64,000 nucleotides of DNA from Utricularia gibba (Eukaryota > Streptophyta > Magnoliopsida > Lamiales > Lentibulariaceae), in the NCBI GenBank assembly GCA_002189035.1, contig NEEC01000197.1, positions 1 through 64,000 on the forward strand. Direction: 5' to 3'. The number at the start of each line of letters is the position of its first letter. Within the stretch, counting starts at the first letter, position 1. Under the pieces are notes generated by a model that saw only the letters and a program-made list of their open reading frames with translations, had not been told where the DNA came from and did not search any database. Of the stretch, positions 24,945 through 38,358 are shown in pieces. Both the position numbers and the translations under genes were made by a program.

Positions 24945-26194
24945 GTGATGCATTTATCAACGTTGGGTTTTCGGCGGCTGCCTGAATGGTTTTTCAAGCA
25001 ATAGCTTGCCATTTTAAGGCGGGTGCTGTCGTTGGCAGCTTTGTAAGGGCCCAAGGTTCGGTCTGGCTCCTGAGCCCAATCGGGTGCTACTCGATGAAAA
25101 TCGTGATGCATTTTTTGAAGTTAGGATGTCATGAGCACCCCAAATGGTTTTCTCAACAACCTGATTTATATTTGAGGAGGCGCTCTAGGCTGGCACTAGT
25201 ATCGAGCAAATGGTCGAGTCGCGCTCTGGCCCATAGTCATTTGTAGCCCGGCCAAAAGTGATGCATTTATTAACGTTGGGTTTTCGGCGGCTGCCTACAT
25301 GCTTTTTGAGGAAAAGTTGTCGTTTTTTTGCGGGTGCTGTTGTTGGGAACTTCGTCCGGACCCAAGGTTCGGTCTGACTTCACAGCACAATCCGATCCCA
25401 TTCGACGAAAATCGTGACACCTTTATTGAAGTTAGGATCTCATGACCACCCCAAATGGTTTTTTCAACAGCATGCTTTACACTTGACAAGGCGCTTTTGT
25501 GGGTCACCGAGATCGGGCCGGATTCGGGTCGGGCTTGAGCCCAAAGTCAGCTGTAGCCCGGCAAAAGAAGTGATGCATTTATTAACGTTGGGTTGTCGGC
25601 GGCTGCCCACATGGTTTTTCAAGCAACAGCTTGCCATTTAAAGGCGGGTGCTGTCGTTGGGAGCTTTGTCCGGCCCGAGATTCGGTCTGGCTACTAAGCC
25701 CAATCGGGTCGCACTCGACGAAAATCGTAACGCATTTGATGTAGTTAGGATGTCATGAGAACCCCAATGGGTTTTCTCAACACTCTGCTATATATTTGAG
25801 AAGGCGCCCTCGGAGGGTTTCGGGATTGGGCCAGAGGTCGGGTCGGGCTCAGGCCATAGTCAGTTGTAGCCCGGAAAATAAGTGATGCATTTATCAACGA
25901 TGGGTTTTCGGCGGCTGCCTAAATGGTTTTTCAAGCAACAGCTTGCCGTTTTAAGGTGGGTGCTGTAGTTGGGAGCTTTGTCAGGGCCCGAGATTCGGTC
26001 TGGCTACTAAGCCCAATCGGGTCGTACTCGACGAAATCGTAATGCATTTGCTTTAGTTAGGATGTCATGAGAACCCCAATGGGTTTTCTCAACACTCTAC
26101 TTTATATTTCAGAAGGCGCTCTTGGGGGGTTTCGGGATTGGGCCAGAGGTCGGGTCGGGCTATGGCCCATAGTCAGTTGTAGCCCGGAAAATAA
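24945..26194. repeat. Tetramer A-B-C-D
   Basis: Monomers start at 24945, 25258, 25570 and 25882. B has CTTTTTGAGG. Close to consensus. Confidence 0.9.
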
Positions 26195-27438
26195 GTGATG
26201 CATTTATCAACGTTGGGTTTTCGGCGGCTGCCTGAATGGTTTTTCAAGCAATAGCTTGCCATTTTAAGGCGGGTGCTGTCGTTGGCAGCTTTGTAAGGGC
26301 CCAAGGTTCGGTCTGGCTCCTGAGCCCAATCGGGTGCTACTCGATGAAAATCGTGATGCATTTTTGAAGTTAGGATGTCATGAGCACCCCAAATGGTTTT
26401 CTCAACAACCTGATTTATATTTGAGGAGGCGCTCTAGGCTGGCACTAGTATCGAGCAAATGGTCGAGTCGCGCTCTGGCCCATAGTCATTTGTAGCCCGG
26501 CCAAAAAGTGATGCATTTATTAACGTTGGGTTTTCGGGCTGCCTACATGCTTTTTGAGGAAAAGTTGTCGTTTTTTTGCGGGTGCTGTTGTTGGGAACTT
26601 CGTCCGGACCCAAGGTTCGGTCTGACTTCACAGCACAATCCGATCCCATTCGACGAAAATCGTGACACCTTTATTGAAGTTAGGATCTCATGACCACCCC
26701 AAATGGTTTTTTCAACAGCATGCTTTACACTTGACAAGGCGCTTTTGTGGGTCACCGAGATCGGGCCGGATTCGGGTCGGGCTTGAGCCCAAAGTCAGCT
26801 GTAGCCCGGCAAAAGAAGTGATGCATTTATTAACGTTGGGTTGTCGGCGGCTGCCACATGGTTTTTCAAGCAACAGCTTGCCATTTAAAGGCGGGCTGTC
26901 GTTGGGAGCTTTGTCCGGCCGAGATTCGGTCTGGCTACTAAGCCCAATCGGGTCGCACTCGACGAAAATCGTAACGCATTTGATGTAGTTAGGATGTCAT
27001 GAGAACCCCAATGGGTTTTCTCAACACTCTGCTATATATTTGAGAAGGCGCCCTCGGAGGGTTTCGGGATTGGGCCAGAGGTCGGGTCGGGCTCAGGCCA
27101 TAGTCAGTTGTAGCCCGGAAAATAAGTGATGCATTTATCAACGATGGGTTTTCGGCGGCTGCCTAAATGGTTTTTCAAGCAACAGCTTGCCGTTTTAAGG
27201 TGGGTGCTGTAGTTGGGAGCTTTGTCAGGGCCCGAGATTCGGTCTGGCTACTAAGCCCAATCGGGTCGTACTCGACGAAATCGTAATGCATTTGCTTTAG
27301 TTAGGATGTCATGAGAACCCCAATGGGTTTTCTCAACACTCTACTTTATATTTCAGAAGGCGCTCTTGGGGGGTTTCGGGATTGGGCCAGAGGTCGGGTC
27401 GGGCTATGGCCCATAGTCAGTTGTAGCCCGGAAAATAA
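26195..27438. repeat. Tetramer A-B-C-D
   Basis: Monomers start at 26195, 26508, 26818 and 27126. B lacks CGG at TTTTCGGGCTGCC. C has three small losses (CTGCCACATGG, GGCGGGCTGTCG, CCGGCCGAG). Confidence 0.9.
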
Positions 27439-28686
27439 GTGATGCATTTATCAACGTTGGGTTTTCGGCGGCTGCCTGAATGGTTTTTCAAGCAATAGCT
27501 TGCCATTTTAAGGCGGGTGCTGTCGTTGGCAGCTTTGTAAGGGCCCAAGGTTCGGTCTGGCTCCTGAGCCCAATCGGGTGCTACTCGATGAAAATCGTGA
27601 TGCATTTTTTGAAGTTAGGATGTCATGAGCACCCAAATGGTTTTCTCAACAACCTGATTTATATTTGAGGAGGCGCTCTAGGCTGGCACTAGTATCGAGC
27701 AAATGGTCGAGTCGCGCTCTGGCCCATAGTCATTTGTAGCCCGGCCAAAAAAGTGATGCATTTATTAACGTTGGGTTTTCGGCGGCTGCCTACATGCTTT
27801 TTTCGAGGAAAAGTTGTCGTTTTTTTGCGGGTGCTGTTGTTGGGAACTTCGTCCGGACCCAAGGTTCGGTCTGACTTCACAGCACAATCCGATCCCATTC
27901 GACGAAAATCGTGACACCTTTATTGAAGTTAGGATCTCATGACCACCCCAAATGGTTTTTTCAACAGCATGCTTTACACTTGACAAGGCGCTTTTGTGGG
28001 TCACCGAGATCGGGCCGGATTCGGGTCGGGCTTGAGCCCAAGTCAGCTGTAGCCCGGCAAAAGAAGTGATGCATTTATTAACGTTGGGTTGTCGGCGGCT
28101 GCCCACATGGTTTTTCAAGCAACAGCTTGCCATTTAAAGGCGGGTGCTGTCGTTGGGAGCTTTGTCCGGCCCGAGATTCGGTCTGGCTACTAAGCCCAAT
28201 CGGGTCGCACTCGACGAAAATCGTAACGCATTTGATGTAGTTAGGATGTCATGAGAACCCCAATGGGTTTTCTCAACACTCTGCTATATATTTGAGAAGG
28301 CGCCCTCGGAGGGTTTCGGGATTGGGCCAGAGGTCGGGTCGGGCTCAGGCCAATAGTCAGTTGTAGCCCGGAAAATAAGTGATGCATTTATCAACGATGG
28401 GTTTTCGGCGGCTGCCTAAATGGTTTTTCAAGCAACAGCTTGCCGTTTTAAGGTGGGTGCTGTAGTTGGGAGCTTTGTCAGGGCCGAGATTCGGTCTGGC
28501 TACTAAGCCCAATCGGGTCGTACTCGACGAAATCGTAATGCATTTGCTTTAGTTAGGATGTCATGAGAACCCCAATGGGTTTTCTCAACACTCTTTATAT
28601 TTCAGAAGGCGCTCTTGGGGGTTTCGGGATTGGGCCAGAGGTCGGGTCGGGCTATGGCCCATAGTCAGTTGTAGCCCGGAAAATAA
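27439..28686. repeat. Tetramer A-B-C-D
   Basis: Monomers start at 27439, 27753, 28066 and 28379. A has AGCACCCAAATGG. D is shortened at CACTCTTTATATTTCAG. Confidence 0.9.
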
Positions 28687-29308
28687 GTGATGCATTTATC
28701 AACGTGGGTTTTCGGCGGCTGCCTAAATGGTTTTTCAAGCAATAGCTTGCCATTTTAAGGCGGTGCTGTCGTTGGCAGCTTTGTAGGGCCCAAGGTTCGG
28801 TCTGGCTCCTGAGCCCAATCGGGTGCTACTCGATGAAAATCGTGATGCATTTTTTGAAGTTAGGATGTCATGAGCACCCCAAATGGTTTTCTCAACAACC
28901 TGATTTATATTTGAGGAGGCGCTCTAGGCTGGCACTAGTATCGAGCAAATGGTCGAGTCGCGCTCTGGCCCATAGTCATTTGTAGCCCGGCCAAAAAGTG
29001 ATGCATTTATTAACGTTGGGTTTTCGGCGGCTGCCTACATGCTTTTTGAAGGAAAAGTTGTCGTTTTTTGCGGGTGCTGTTGTTGGGAACTTTGTCCGGA
29101 CCCAAGGTTCGGTCTGACTTCACAGCACAATCCGATCCCATTCGACGAAAATCGTGATACCTTTATTGAAGTTAGGATCTCATGACCACCCCAAATGGTT
29201 TTTTCAACAGCATGCTTTACACTTGACAAGGCGCTTTTGTGGGTCACCGAGATCGGGCCGGATTCGGGTCGGGCTTGAGCCCAAGTCAGCTGTAGCCCGG
29301 CAAAAGAA

Positions 29309-29597
29309 GTGATGCATTTATTAACGTTGGGTTGTCGGCGGCTGCCCACATGGTTTTTCAAGCAACAGCTTGCCATTTAAGCCCGCCCACCCCCGAGATT
29401 CGGTCTGGCTACTAAGCCCAATCGGGTCGCACTCGACGAAAATCGTAATGCATTTGTTGTAGTTAGGATGTCATGAGAACCCCAATGGTTTTCTCAACAC
29501 TCTGCTATATATTTGAGAGGCGCTCTTGGGGGGTTTCGGATTGGGCCAGAGGTCGGGTCGGGCTCAGGCCCATAGTCAGTTGTAGCCCGGAAAATAA
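29309..29597. repeat. C'/D monomer with internal replacement (289 bp)
   Basis: It begins as C and is C' at the h2 start. Between GCCATTTAA and CCCGAGATTCGG about 35 consensus bases are replaced by a short C-rich string. The tail shifts to D-like bases. Confidence 0.85.
29381..29392. other. Short non-array insertion or junction scar
   Basis: GCCCGCCCACCC occupies the place of the normal AGGCGGGTGCTG-to-CCGG segment. I do not see it elsewhere on this strand. Its complement, GGGTGGGCGGGC, loosely resembles the array's GGTGGGTGC/GGCGGGTGC, so a tiny inverted piece or template-switch repair is possible. Confidence 0.6.
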
Positions 29598-30852
29598 GTG
29601 ATGCATTTATCAACGTTGGGTTTTCGGCGGCTGCCTGAATGGTTTTTCAAGCAATAGCTTGCCATTTTAAGGCGGGTGCTGTCGTTGGCAGCTTTGTAAG
29701 GGCCCAAGGTTCGGTCTGGCTCCTGAGCCCAATCGGGTGCTACTCGATGAAAATCGTGATGCATTTTTTGAAGTTAGGATGTCATGAGCACCCCAAATGG
29801 TTTTCTCAACAACCTGATTTATATTTGAGGAGGCGCTCTAGGCTGGCACTAGTATCGAGCAAATGGTCGAGTCGCGCTCTGGCCCATAGTCATTTGTAGC
29901 CCGGCCAAAAAAGTGATGCATTTATTAACGTTGGGTTTTCGGCGGCTGCCTACATGCTTTTTTCGAGGAAAAGTTGTCGTTTTTTTGCGGGTGCTGTTGT
30001 TGGGAACTTCGTCCGGACCCAAGGTTCGGTCTGACTTCACAGCACAATCCGATCCCATTCGACGAAAATCGTGACACCTTTATTGAAGTTAGGATCTCAT
30101 GACCACCCCAAATGGTTTTTTCAACAGCATGCTTTACACTTGACAAGGCGCTTTTGTGGGTCACCGAGATCGGGCCGGATTCGGGTCGGGCTTGAGCCCA
30201 TAGTCAGCTGTAGCCCGGCAAAAGAAGTGATGCATTTATTAACGTTGGGTTGTCGGCGGCTGCCCACATGGTTTTTCAAGCAACAGCTTGCCATTTAAAG
30301 GCGGGTGCTGTCGTTGGGAGCTTTGTCCGGCCCGAGATTCGGTCTGGCTACTAAGCCCAATCGGGTCGCACTCGACGAAAATCGTAACGCATTTGATGTA
30401 GTTAGGATGTCATGAGAACCCCAATGGGTTTTCTCAACACTCTGCTATATATTTGAGAAGGCGCCCTCGGAGGGTTTCGGGATTGGGCCAGAGGTCGGGT
30501 CGGGCTCAGGCCAATAGTCAGTTGTAGCCCGGAAAATAAGTGATGCATTTATCAACGATGGGTTTTCGGCGGCTGCCTAAATGGTTTTTCAAGCAACAGC
30601 TTGCCGTTTTAAGGTGGGTGCTGTAGTTGGGAGCTTTGTCAGGGCCCGAGATTCGGTCTGGCTACTAAGCCCAATCGGGTCGTACTCGACGAAATCGTAA
30701 TGCATTTGCTTTAGTTAGGATGTCATGAGAACCCCAATGGGTTTTCTCAACACTCTACTTTATATTTCAGAAGGCGCTCTTGGGGGGTTTCGGGATTGGG
30801 CCAGAGGTCGGGTCGGGCTATGGCCCATAGTCAGTTGTAGCCCGGAAAATAA
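29598..30852. repeat. Tetramer A-B-C-D, near consensus
   Basis: Monomers start at 29598, 29913, 30227 and 30540 (315, 314, 313 and 313 bp). D still has the older AATGGG. Confidence 0.92.
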
Positions 30853-32100
30853 GTGATGCATTTATCAACGTTGGGTTTTCGGCGGCTGCCTGAATGGTTT
30901 TTCAAGCAATAGCTTGCCATTTTAAGGCGGGTGCTGTCGTTGGCAGCTTTGTAAGGGCCCAAGGTTCGGTCTGGCTCCTGAGCCCAATCGGGTGCTACTC
31001 GATGAAAATCGTGATGCATTTTTTGAAGTTAGGATGTCATGAGCACCCCAAATGGTTTTCTCAACAACCTGATTTATATTTGAGGAGGCGCTCTAGGCTG
31101 GCACTAGTATCGAGCAAATGGTCGAGTCGCGCTCTGGCCCATAGTCATTTGTAGCCCGGCCAAAAAAGTGATGCATTTATTAACGTTGGGTTTTCGGCGG
31201 CTGCCTACATGCTTTTTTCGAGGAAAAGTTGTCGTTTTTTTGCGGGTGCTGTTGTTGGGAACTTCGTCCGGACCCAAGGTTCGGTCTGACTTCACAGCAC
31301 AATCCGATCCCATTCGACGAAAATCGTGACACCTTTATTGAAGTTAGGATCTCATGACCACCCCAATGGTTTTTTCAACAGCATGCTTACACTTGACAAG
31401 GCGCTTTTGTGGGTCACCGAGATCGGGCCGGATTCGGGTCGGGCTTGAGCCCAAGTCAGCTGTAGCCCGGCAAAAGAAGTGATGCATTTATTAACGTTGG
31501 GTTGTCGGCGGCTGCCCACATGGTTTTTCAAGCAATAGCTTGCCATTTAAAGGCGGGTGCTGTCGTTGGGAGCTTTGTCCGGCCCGAGATTCGGTCTGGC
31601 TACTAGCCCAATCGGGTCGCACTCGACGAAAATCGTAACGCATTTGATGTAGTTAGGATGTCATGAGAACCCCAATGGTTTTCTCAACACTCTGCTATAT
31701 ATTTGAGAAGGCGCCCTCGGAGGGTTTCGGGATTGGGCCAGAGGTCGGGTCGGGCTCAGGCCAATAGTCAGTTGTAGCCCGGAAATAAGTGATGCATTTA
31801 TCAACGATGGGTTTTCGGCGGCTGCCTAAATGGTTTTTCAAGCAACAGCTTGCCGTTTTAAGGTGGGTGCTGTAGTTGGGAGCTTTGTCAGGCCCGAGAT
31901 TCGGTCTGGCTACTAAGCCCAATCGGGTCGTACTCGACGAAATCGTAATGCATTTGCTTTAGTTAGGATGTCATGAGAACCCCAACGGGTTTTCTCAACA
32001 CTCTACTTTATATTTCAGAAGGCGCTCTTGGGGGGTTTCGGGATTGGGCCAGAGGTCGGGTCGGGCTATGGCCCATAGTCAGTTGTAGCCCGGAAAATAA
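30853..32100. repeat. Tetramer A-B-C-D, first with D variant AACGGG
   Basis: Monomers start at 30853, 31168, 31479 and 31789. B lacks one A and one T (CCCCAATGG, GCTTACAC). The D variant CCCAACGGG first appears here, near 31985. Confidence 0.92.
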
Positions 32101-33348
32101 GTGATGCATTTATCAACGTTGGGTTTTCGGCGGCTGCCTGAATGGTTTTTCAAGCAATAGCTTGCCATTTTAAGGCGGGTGCTGTCGTTGGCAGCTTTGT
32201 AAGGGCCCAAGGTTCGGTCTGGCTCCTGAGCCCAATCGGGTGCTACTCGATGAAAATCGTGATGCATTTTTTGAAGTTAGGATGTCATGAGCACCCAAAT
32301 GGTTTTCTCAACAACCTGATTTATATTTGAGGAGGCGCTCTAGGCTGGCACTAGTATCGAGCAAATGGTCGAGTCGCGCTCTGGCCCATAGTCATTTGTA
32401 GCCCGGCCAAAAAAGTGATGCATTTATTAACGTTGGGTTTTCGGCGGCTGCCTACATGCTTTTTTCGAGGAAAAGTTGTCGTTTTTTTGCGGGTGCTGTT
32501 GTTGGGAACTTCGTCCGGACCCAAGGTTCGGTCTGACTTCACAGCACAATCCGATCCCATTCGACGAAAATCGTGACACCTTTATTGAAGTTAGGATCTC
32601 ATGACCACCCCAAATGGTTTTTTCAACAGCATGCTTTACACTTGACAAGGCGCTTTTGTGGGTCACGAGATCGGGCCGGATTCGGGTCGGGCTTGAGCCC
32701 AAGTCAGCTGTAGCCCGGCAAAAGAAGTGATGCATTTATTAACGTTGGGTTGTCGGCGGCTGCCCACATGGTTTGTCAAGCAATAGCTTGCCATTTAAAG
32801 TCGGGTGCTGTCGGGGAGCTTTGTCCGGCCCGAGATTCGGTCTGGCTACTAAGCCCAATCGGGTCGCACTCGACGAAAATCGTAACGCATTTGATGTAGT
32901 TAGGATGTCATGAGAACCCCAATGGGTTTTCTCAACACTCTGCTATATATTTGAGAAGCGCCCTCGGAGGGTTTCGGGATTGGGCCAGAGGTCGGGTCGG
33001 GCTCAGGCCAATAGTCAGTTGTAGCCCGGAAAATAAGTGATGCATTTATCAACGATGGGTTTTCGCGGCTGCCTAAATGGTTTTTCAAGCAACAGCTTGC
33101 CGTTTTAAGGTGGGTGCTGTAGTTGGGAGCTTTGTCAGGGCCCGAGATTCGGTCTGGCTACTAAGCCCAATCGGGTCGTACTCGACGAAATCGTAATGCA
33201 TTTGCTTTAGTTAGGATGTCATGAGAACCCCAATGGGTTTTCTCAACACTCTACTTTATATTTCAGAAGGCGCTCTTGGGGGGTTTCGGGATTGGGCCAG
33301 AGGTCGGGTCGGGCTATGGCCCATAGTCAGTTGTAGCCCGGAAAATAA
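32101..33348. repeat. Tetramer A-B-C-D, first with C variant GTTTGTC
   Basis: Monomers start at 32101, 32415, 32727 and 33037. C carries GTTTGTCAAGCAATAGC and AAAGTCGGG for the first time. D keeps AATGGG. Confidence 0.92.
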
Positions 33349-34600
33349 GTGATGCATTTATCAACGTTGGGTTTTCGGCGGCTGCCTGATGGTTTTTCAA
33401 GCAATAGCTTGCCATTTTAAGGCGGGTGCTGTCGTTGGCAGCTTTGTAAGGGCCCAAGGTTCGGTCTGGCTCCTGAGCCCAATCGGGTGCTACTCGATGA
33501 AAATCGTGATGCATTTTTTGAAGTTAGGATGTCATGAGCACCCCAAATGGTTTTCTCAACAACCTGATTTATATTTGAGGAGGCGCTCTAGGCTGGCACT
33601 AGTATCGAGCAAATGGTCGAGTCGCGCTCTGGCCCATAGTCATTTGTAGCCCGGCCAAAAAAGTGATGCATTTATTAACGTTGGGTTTTCGGCGGCTGCC
33701 TACATGCTTTTTTCGAGGAAAAGTTGTCGTTTTTTTGCGGGTGCTGTTGTTGGGAACTTCGTCCGGACCCAAGGATCGGTCTGACTTCACAGCACAATCC
33801 GATCCCATTCGACGAAAATCGTGACACCTTTATTGAAGTTAGGATCTCATGACCACCCCAAATGGTTTTTTCAACAGCATGCTTTACACTTGACAAGGCG
33901 CTTTTGTGGGTCACCGAGATCGGGCCGGATTCGGGTCGGGCTTGAGCCCAAAGTCAGCTGTAGCCCGGCAAAAGAAGTGATGCATTTATTAACGTTGGGT
34001 TGTCGGCGGCTGCCCACATGGTTTGTCAAGCAATAGCTTGCCATTTAAAGTCGGGTGCTGTCGTTGGGAGCTTTGTCCGGGCCGAGATTCGGTCTGGCTA
34101 CTAAGCCCAATCGGGTCGCACTCGACGAAAATCGTAACGCATTTGATGTAGTTAGGATGTCATGAGAACCCCAATGGGTTTTCTCAACACTCTGCTGCTA
34201 TATATTTGAAGGCGCCCTCGGAGGGTTTCGGGATTGGGCCAGAGGTCGGGTCGGGCTCAGGCCAATAGTCAGTTGTAGCCCGGAAAATAAGTGATGCATT
34301 TATCAACGATGGGTTTTCGGCGGCTGCCTAAATGGTTTTTCAAGCAACAGCTTGCCGTTTTAAGGTGGGTGCTGTAGTTGGGAGCTTTGTCAGGGCCCGA
34401 GATTCGGTCTGGCTACTAAGCCCAATCGGGTCGTACTCGACGAAATCGTAATGCATTTGCTTTAGTTAGGATGTCATGAGAACCCCAACGGGTTTTCTCA
34501 ACACTCTACTTTATATTTCAGAAGGCGCTCTTGGGGGGTTTCGGGATTGGGCCAGGTCGGTCGGGCTATGGCCCATAGTCAGTTGTAGCCCGGAAAATAA
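33349..34600. repeat. Tetramer A-B-C-D
   Basis: Monomers start at 33349, 33663, 33977 and 34291. A lacks one A (GCCTGATGG). B has AAGGATCGG. C has a local duplication (CTCTGCTGCTATATATTTG). D is AACGGG. Confidence 0.92.
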
Positions 34601-35853
34601 GTGATGCATTTATCAACGTTGGGTTTTCGGCGGCTGCCTGAATGGTTTTTCAAGCAATAGCTTGCCATTTTAAGGCGGGTGCTGTCGTTGGCAGCTTTGT
34701 AAGGGCCCAAGGTTCGGTCTGGCTCCTGAGCCCAATCGGGTGCTACTCGATGAAAATCGTGATGCATTTTTTGAAGTTAGGATGTCATGAGCACCCCAAA
34801 TGGTTTTCTCAACAACCTGATTTATATTTGAGGAGGCGCTCTAGGCTGGCACTAGTATCGAGCAAATGGTCGAGTCGCGCTCTGGCCCATAGTCATTTGT
34901 AGCCCGGCCAAAAAAGTGATGCATTTATTAACGTTGGGTTTTCGGCGGCTGCCTACATGCTTTTTTCGAGGAAAAGTTGTCGTTTTTTTGCGGGTGCTGT
35001 TGTTGGGAACTTCGTCCGGACCCAAGGTCGGTCTGACTTCACAGCACAATCCGATCCCATTCGACGAAAATCGTGACACCTTTATTGAAGTTAGGATCTC
35101 ATGACCACCCCAAATGGTTTTTTCAACAGCATGCTTTACACTTGACAAGGCGCTTTTGTGGGTCACCGAGATCGGGCCGGATTCGGGTCGGGCTTGAGCC
35201 CAAGTCAGCTGTAGCCCGGCAAAAGAAGTGATGCATTTATTAACGTTGGGTTGTCGGCGGCTGCCCACATGGTTTGTCAAGCAATAGCTTGCCATTTAAA
35301 GTCGGGTGCTGTCGTTGGGAGCTTTGTCCGGCCCGAGATTCGGTCTGGCTACTAAGCCCAATCGGGTCGCACTCGACGAAAATCGTAACGCATTTGATGT
35401 AGTTAGGATGTCATGAGAACCCCAATGGGTTTTCTCAACACTCTGCTATATATTTGAGAAGGCGCCCTCGGAGGGTTTCGGGATTGGGCCAGAGGTCGGG
35501 TCGGGCTCAGGCCAATAGTCAGTTGTAGCCCGGAAAATAAGTGATGCATTTATCAACGATGGGTTTTCGGCGGCTGCCTAAATGGTTTTTCAAGCAACAG
35601 CTTGCCGTTTTAAGGTGGGTGCTGTAGTTGGGAGCTTTGTCAGGGCCCGAGATTCGGTCTGGCTACTAAGCCCAATCGGGTCGTACTCGACGAAATCGTA
35701 ATGCATTTGCTTTAGTTAGGATGTCATGAGAACCCCAACGGGTTTTCTCAACACTCTACTTTATATTTCAGAAGGCGCTCTTGGGGGGTTTCGGGATTGG
35801 GCCAGAGGTCGGGTCGGGCTATGGCCCATAGTCAGTTGTAGCCCGGAAAATAA
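34601..35853. repeat. Tetramer A-B-C-D
   Basis: Monomers start at 34601, 34916, 35228 and 35541. B has AAGGTCGG and GCCCAAGTC. C is GTTTGTC and D is AACGGG. Confidence 0.93.
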
Positions 35854-37103
35854 GTGATGCATTTATCAACGTTGGGTTTTCGGCGGCTGCCTGAATGGTT
35901 TTTCAAGCAATAGCTTGCCATTTTAAGGCGGGTGCTGTCGTTGGCAGCTTTGTAAGGGCCCAAGGTTCGGTCTGGCTCCTGAGCCCAATCGGGTGCTACT
36001 CGATGAAAATCGTGATGCATTTTTTGAAGTTAGGATGTCATGAGCACCCCAAATGGTTTTCTCAACAACCTGATTTATATTTGAGGAGGCGCTCTAGGCT
36101 GGCACTAGTATCGAGCAAATGGTCGAGTCGCGCTCTGGCCCATAGTCATTTGTAGCCCGGCCAAAAAAGTGATGCATTTATTAACGTTGGGTTTTCGGCG
36201 GCTGCCTACATGCTTTTTTCGAGGAAAAGTTGTCGTTTTTTTGCGGGTGCTGTTGTTGGGAACTTCGTCCGGACCCAAGGTCGGTCTGACTTCACAGCAC
36301 AATCCGATCCCATTCGACGAAAATCGTGACCTTTATTGAAGTTAGGATCTCATGACCACCCCAAATGGTTTTTTCAACAGCATGCTTTACACTTGACAAG
36401 GCGCTTTTGTGGGTCACCGAGATCGGGCCGGATTCGGGTCGGGCTTGAGCCCAAGTCAGCTGTAGCCCGGCAAAAGAAGTGATGCATTTATTAACGTTGG
36501 GTTGTCGGCGGCTGCCCACATGGTTTGTCAAGCAATAGCTTGCCATTTAAAGTCGGGTGCTGTCGTTGGGAGCTTTGTCCGGCCCGAGATTCGGTCTGGC
36601 TACTAAGCCCAATCGGGTCGCACTCGACGAAAATCGTAACGCATTTGATGTAGTTAGGATGTCATGAGAACCCCAATGGGTTTTCTCAACACTCTGCTAT
36701 ATATTTGAGAAGGCGCCCTCGGAGGGTTTCGGGATTGGGCCAGAGGTCGGGTCGGGCTCAGGCCAATAGTCAGTTGTAGCCCGGAAAATAAGTGATGCAT
36801 TTATCAACGATGGGTTTTCGGCGGCTGCCTAAATGGTTTTTCAAGCAACAGCTTGCCGTTTTAAGGTGGGTGCTGTAGTTGGGAGCTTTGTCAGGGCCCG
36901 AGATTCGGTCTGGCTACTAAGCCCAATCGGGTCGTACTCGACGAAATCGTAATGCATTTGCTTTAGTTAGGATGTCATGAGAACCCCAACGGGTTTTCTC
37001 AACACTCTACTTTATATTTCAGAAGGCGCTCTTGGGGGTTTCGGGATTGGGCCAGAGGTCGGGTCGGGCTATGGCCCATAGTCAGTTGTAGCCCGGAAAA
37101 TAA
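35854..37103. repeat. Tetramer A-B-C-D
   Basis: Monomers start at 35854, 36169, 36479 and 36792. As the preceding copy, but B lacks two bases at its h2 start (GTGACCTTTATT). Confidence 0.93.
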
Positions 37104-38358
37104 GTGATGCATTTATCAACGTTGGGTTTTCGGCGGCTGCCTGAATGGTTTTTCAAGCAATAGCTTGCCATTTTAAGGCGGGTGCTGTCGTTGGCAGCTT
37201 TGTAAGGGCCCAAGGTTCGGTCTGGCTCCTGAGCCCAATCGGGTGCTACTCGATGAAAATCGTGATGCATTTTTTGAAGTTAGGATGTCATGAGCACCCC
37301 AAATGGTTTTCTCAACAACCTGATTTATATTTGAGGAGGCGCTCTAGGCTGGCACTAGTATCGAGCAAATGGTCGAGTCGCGCTCTGGCCCATAGTCATT
37401 TGTAGCCCGGCCAAAAAAGTGATGCATTTATTAACGTTGGGTTTTCGGCGGCTGCCTACATGCTTTTTTCGAGGAAAAGTTGTCGTTTTTTTGCGGGTGC
37501 TGTTGTTGGGAACTTCGTCCGGACCCAAGGTTCGGTCTGACTTCACAGCACAATCCGATCCCATTCGACGAAAATCGTGACACCTTTATTGAAGTTAGGA
37601 TCTCATGACCACCCCAAATGGTTTTTTCAACAGCATGCTTTACACTTGACAAGGCGCTTTTGTGGGTCACCGAGATCGGGCCGGATTCGGGTCGGGCTTG
37701 AGCCCATAGTCAGCTGTAGCCCGGCAAAAGAAGTGATGCATTTATTAACGTTGGGTTGTCGGCGGCTGCCCACATGGTTTTTCAAGCAATAGCTTGCCAT
37801 TTAAAGTCGGGTGCTGTCGTTGGGAGCTTTGTCCGGCCCGAGATTCGGTCTGGCTACTAAGCCCAATCGGGTCGCACTCGACGAAAATCGTAACGCATTT
37901 GATGTAGTTAGGATGTCATGAGAACCCCAATGGGTTTTCTCAACACTCTGCTATATATTTGAGAAGGCGCCCTCGGAGGGTTTCGGGATTGGGCCAGAGG
38001 TCGGGTCGGGCTCAGGCCAATAGTCAGTTGTAGCCCGGAAAATAAGTGATGCATTTATCAACGATGGGTTTTCGGCGGCTGCCTAAATGGTTTTTCAAGC
38101 AACAGCTTGCCGTTTTAAGGTGGGTGCTGTAGTTGGGAGCTTTGTCAGGGCCCGAGATTCGGTCTGGCTACTAAGCCCAATCGGGTCGTACTCGACGAAA
38201 TCGTAATGCATTTGCTTTAGTTAGGATGTCATGAGAACCCCAACGGGTTTTCTCAACACTCTACTTTATATTTCAGAAGGCGCTCTTGGGGGGTTTCGGG
38301 ATTGGGCCAGAGGTCGGGTCGGGCTATGGCCCATAGTCAGTTGTAGCCCGGAAAATAA
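37104..38358. repeat. Tetramer A-B-C-D
   Basis: Monomers start at 37104, 37419, 37733 and 38046. B has AAGGTTCGG and GCCCATAGTC. C mixes TTTTTCAAGC with CAATAGC and AAAGTCGGG. Confidence 0.93.

Larger units (their letters stand above)
28687..29597. repeat. Trimer A-B'-C'/D, relic of the longer unit
   Basis: Monomers start at 28687, 28998 and 29309. B' carries CTTTTTGAAGG and GTGATACC, as at 8264 and 9186. C' carries GTAATGCATTTGTTGTAG, as at 8572. No D follows; C' takes a D-like tail (GCTCTTGGGGGG) and runs straight into A. Confidence 0.87.

Noticed and set aside
34852-35295. 147-codon minus-strand frames spanning C, B and A junctions (also at 38610 and 39863)
   Set aside because: They exist only where AAGGTCGG in B shifts the frame to join two shorter frames. 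Neighbouring HORs with AAGGTTCGG or AAGGATCGG do not have them.
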